NCBI GenBank assembly: GCA_013811805.1
Contig: JACCUM010000018.1
Coordinates: 1 to 15,255, forward strand
DNA: 15,255 nucleotides
Direction: 5' to 3'
Origin: Geodermatophilaceae bacterium
Lineage (GTDB): Bacteria > Actinomycetota > Actinomycetes > Mycobacteriales > Geodermatophilaceae
In this document: in pieces, positions 14,959 through 15,255 of the stretch
How positions within the stretch are numbered: position 1 is the stretch's first letter
Layout: every line of letters starts with the position of its first letter
Translations under genes and position numbers: made by a program
The notes under the pieces: generated by a model
What the model saw: only the letters and a program-made list of their open reading frames with translations
What the model was told of the DNA's origin: nothing
Databases searched by the model: none

Positions 14959-15255
14959 TCAGCCCGCATCCACTACCGACACGTCGGAGGCAGCGATGCG
15001 CCGGTCACCGGTGACGATCGTCAACTGCTCAGACCGGGCCTGCGCAACGAGCAGGCGGTCGAACGGGTCACGGTGATGCATCGGCAGGTCAGCCACCGGG
15101 AGACCATGACGTGCATCGAGGCGCGGGACCTGTACGCCGCTGTTCAGCACGTGCTCAAAGAAGTCGTCGGGACAGAGAGCTTGCCGATCGCTGCCTTCAC
15201 TCCGATCTCTGCGAACGACACGACGCTGCACTGTAAGTCGGTCGCCTGCTCGATT
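14959..15255 (-). pseudogene. Frameshifted VapC toxin (PIN domain), N-terminus beyond the window
   Basis: From the right edge one minus frame reads LQCSVVSFAEIGVKAAIGKL, the central VapC segment (S-x-x-x-x-E-I-x-x-K-x-x-x-G-K-L). At three C (plus strand GGG, 15169-15171) the match moves one frame over: DDFFEHVLNSG, HGLPVADLPMHHRDPFDRLL and TIVTGDRRIAASDVSVVDAG, ending TGA 14961-14959. Restoring one C (GTC CCC GAC GAC) gives a continuous, typical type II toxin ribonuclease with HRDPFDR and the acidic TGD of the PIN pocket. Only the first 30 or so residues, and any VapB gene, would lie outside. As read it is disrupted, so either a pseudogene or a sequencing slip. A GTG at 15231 would give only a chimeric 90-residue product. 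Confidence 0.78.

Noticed and set aside
1..15255. CRISPR arrays, tRNA or rRNA genes, complete insertion sequences, phage genes
   Set aside because: No regularly spaced repeats, tRNA-like arm patterns, transposase or phage protein motifs were seen on either strand.

Overview
This window is a GC-rich stretch of chromosome from an actinobacterium. The closest fit is probably the Propionibacteriales (Propionibacteriaceae or Nocardioidaceae type), but this is inferred from gene content and style, not from a search. The supporting signs are frequent GTG starts, a dnaK-grpE-dnaJ-hspR operon behind a HAIR-type (HspR) operator, an actinobacterial-type EtfD membrane Fe-S oxidoreductase, and an MmyB-type regulator.

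Layout. 1-295: 3' end of a gene resembling the C-terminus of DUF559/Vsr-like endonuclease-domain proteins, followed by a hairpin (320-374). 460-1866: sthA, soluble transhydrogenase (+). 1884-3260: purB, adenylosuccinate lyase (-), convergent with sthA. 3322-4146: an aldo/keto reductase (+), divergent from purB. 4159-4222: a nested palindrome that abuts the 3' end of a truncated, twice-frameshifted DUF389 membrane-protein gene (4223-4669, -). That remnant is the last gene of a minus-strand operon etfD (7433-5247) > single-pass membrane protein (5233-4670) > DUF389 remnant. 7660-8883: an acyl-CoA dehydrogenase (+), divergent from etfD. 8923-9389: frameshifted and apparently shortened remnant of an acetate-transporter-like (GPR1/FUN34/YaaH) gene (-). 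9455-9475: HAIR operator. 9517-13761: dnaK, grpE, dnaJ and hspR, tightly packed. 13769-14003: VapC-like PIN toxin remnant (-). 14008-14847: MmyB-type transcription regulator (-). 14959 to the right edge: a second VapC-type toxin gene with one frameshift (-).

How the genes fit together. The acyl-CoA dehydrogenase would pass electrons to an electron transfer flavoprotein (not in the window), and EtfD would pass them from ETF to the membrane quinone pool; their divergent arrangement fits a shared fatty-acid or branched-chain acyl-CoA oxidation role. SthA balances NADH/NADPH. The chaperone operon is self-limiting: HspR is its last product and should repress it through the HAIR site.

The most notable unannotated signal is the pattern of decay. 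Four single-base losses, each explicable as a shortened G or C run, all fall in four accessory-gene fragments (about 1.4 kb in total), while about 12 kb of conserved genes have none. No CRISPR array, tRNA, rRNA, complete insertion sequence or clearly new multi-gene system was seen. The best candidates for novelty are the nested palindromic element at 4159-4222, the small membrane protein paired with etfD, and the glycine-rich insertion in the acyl-CoA dehydrogenase.
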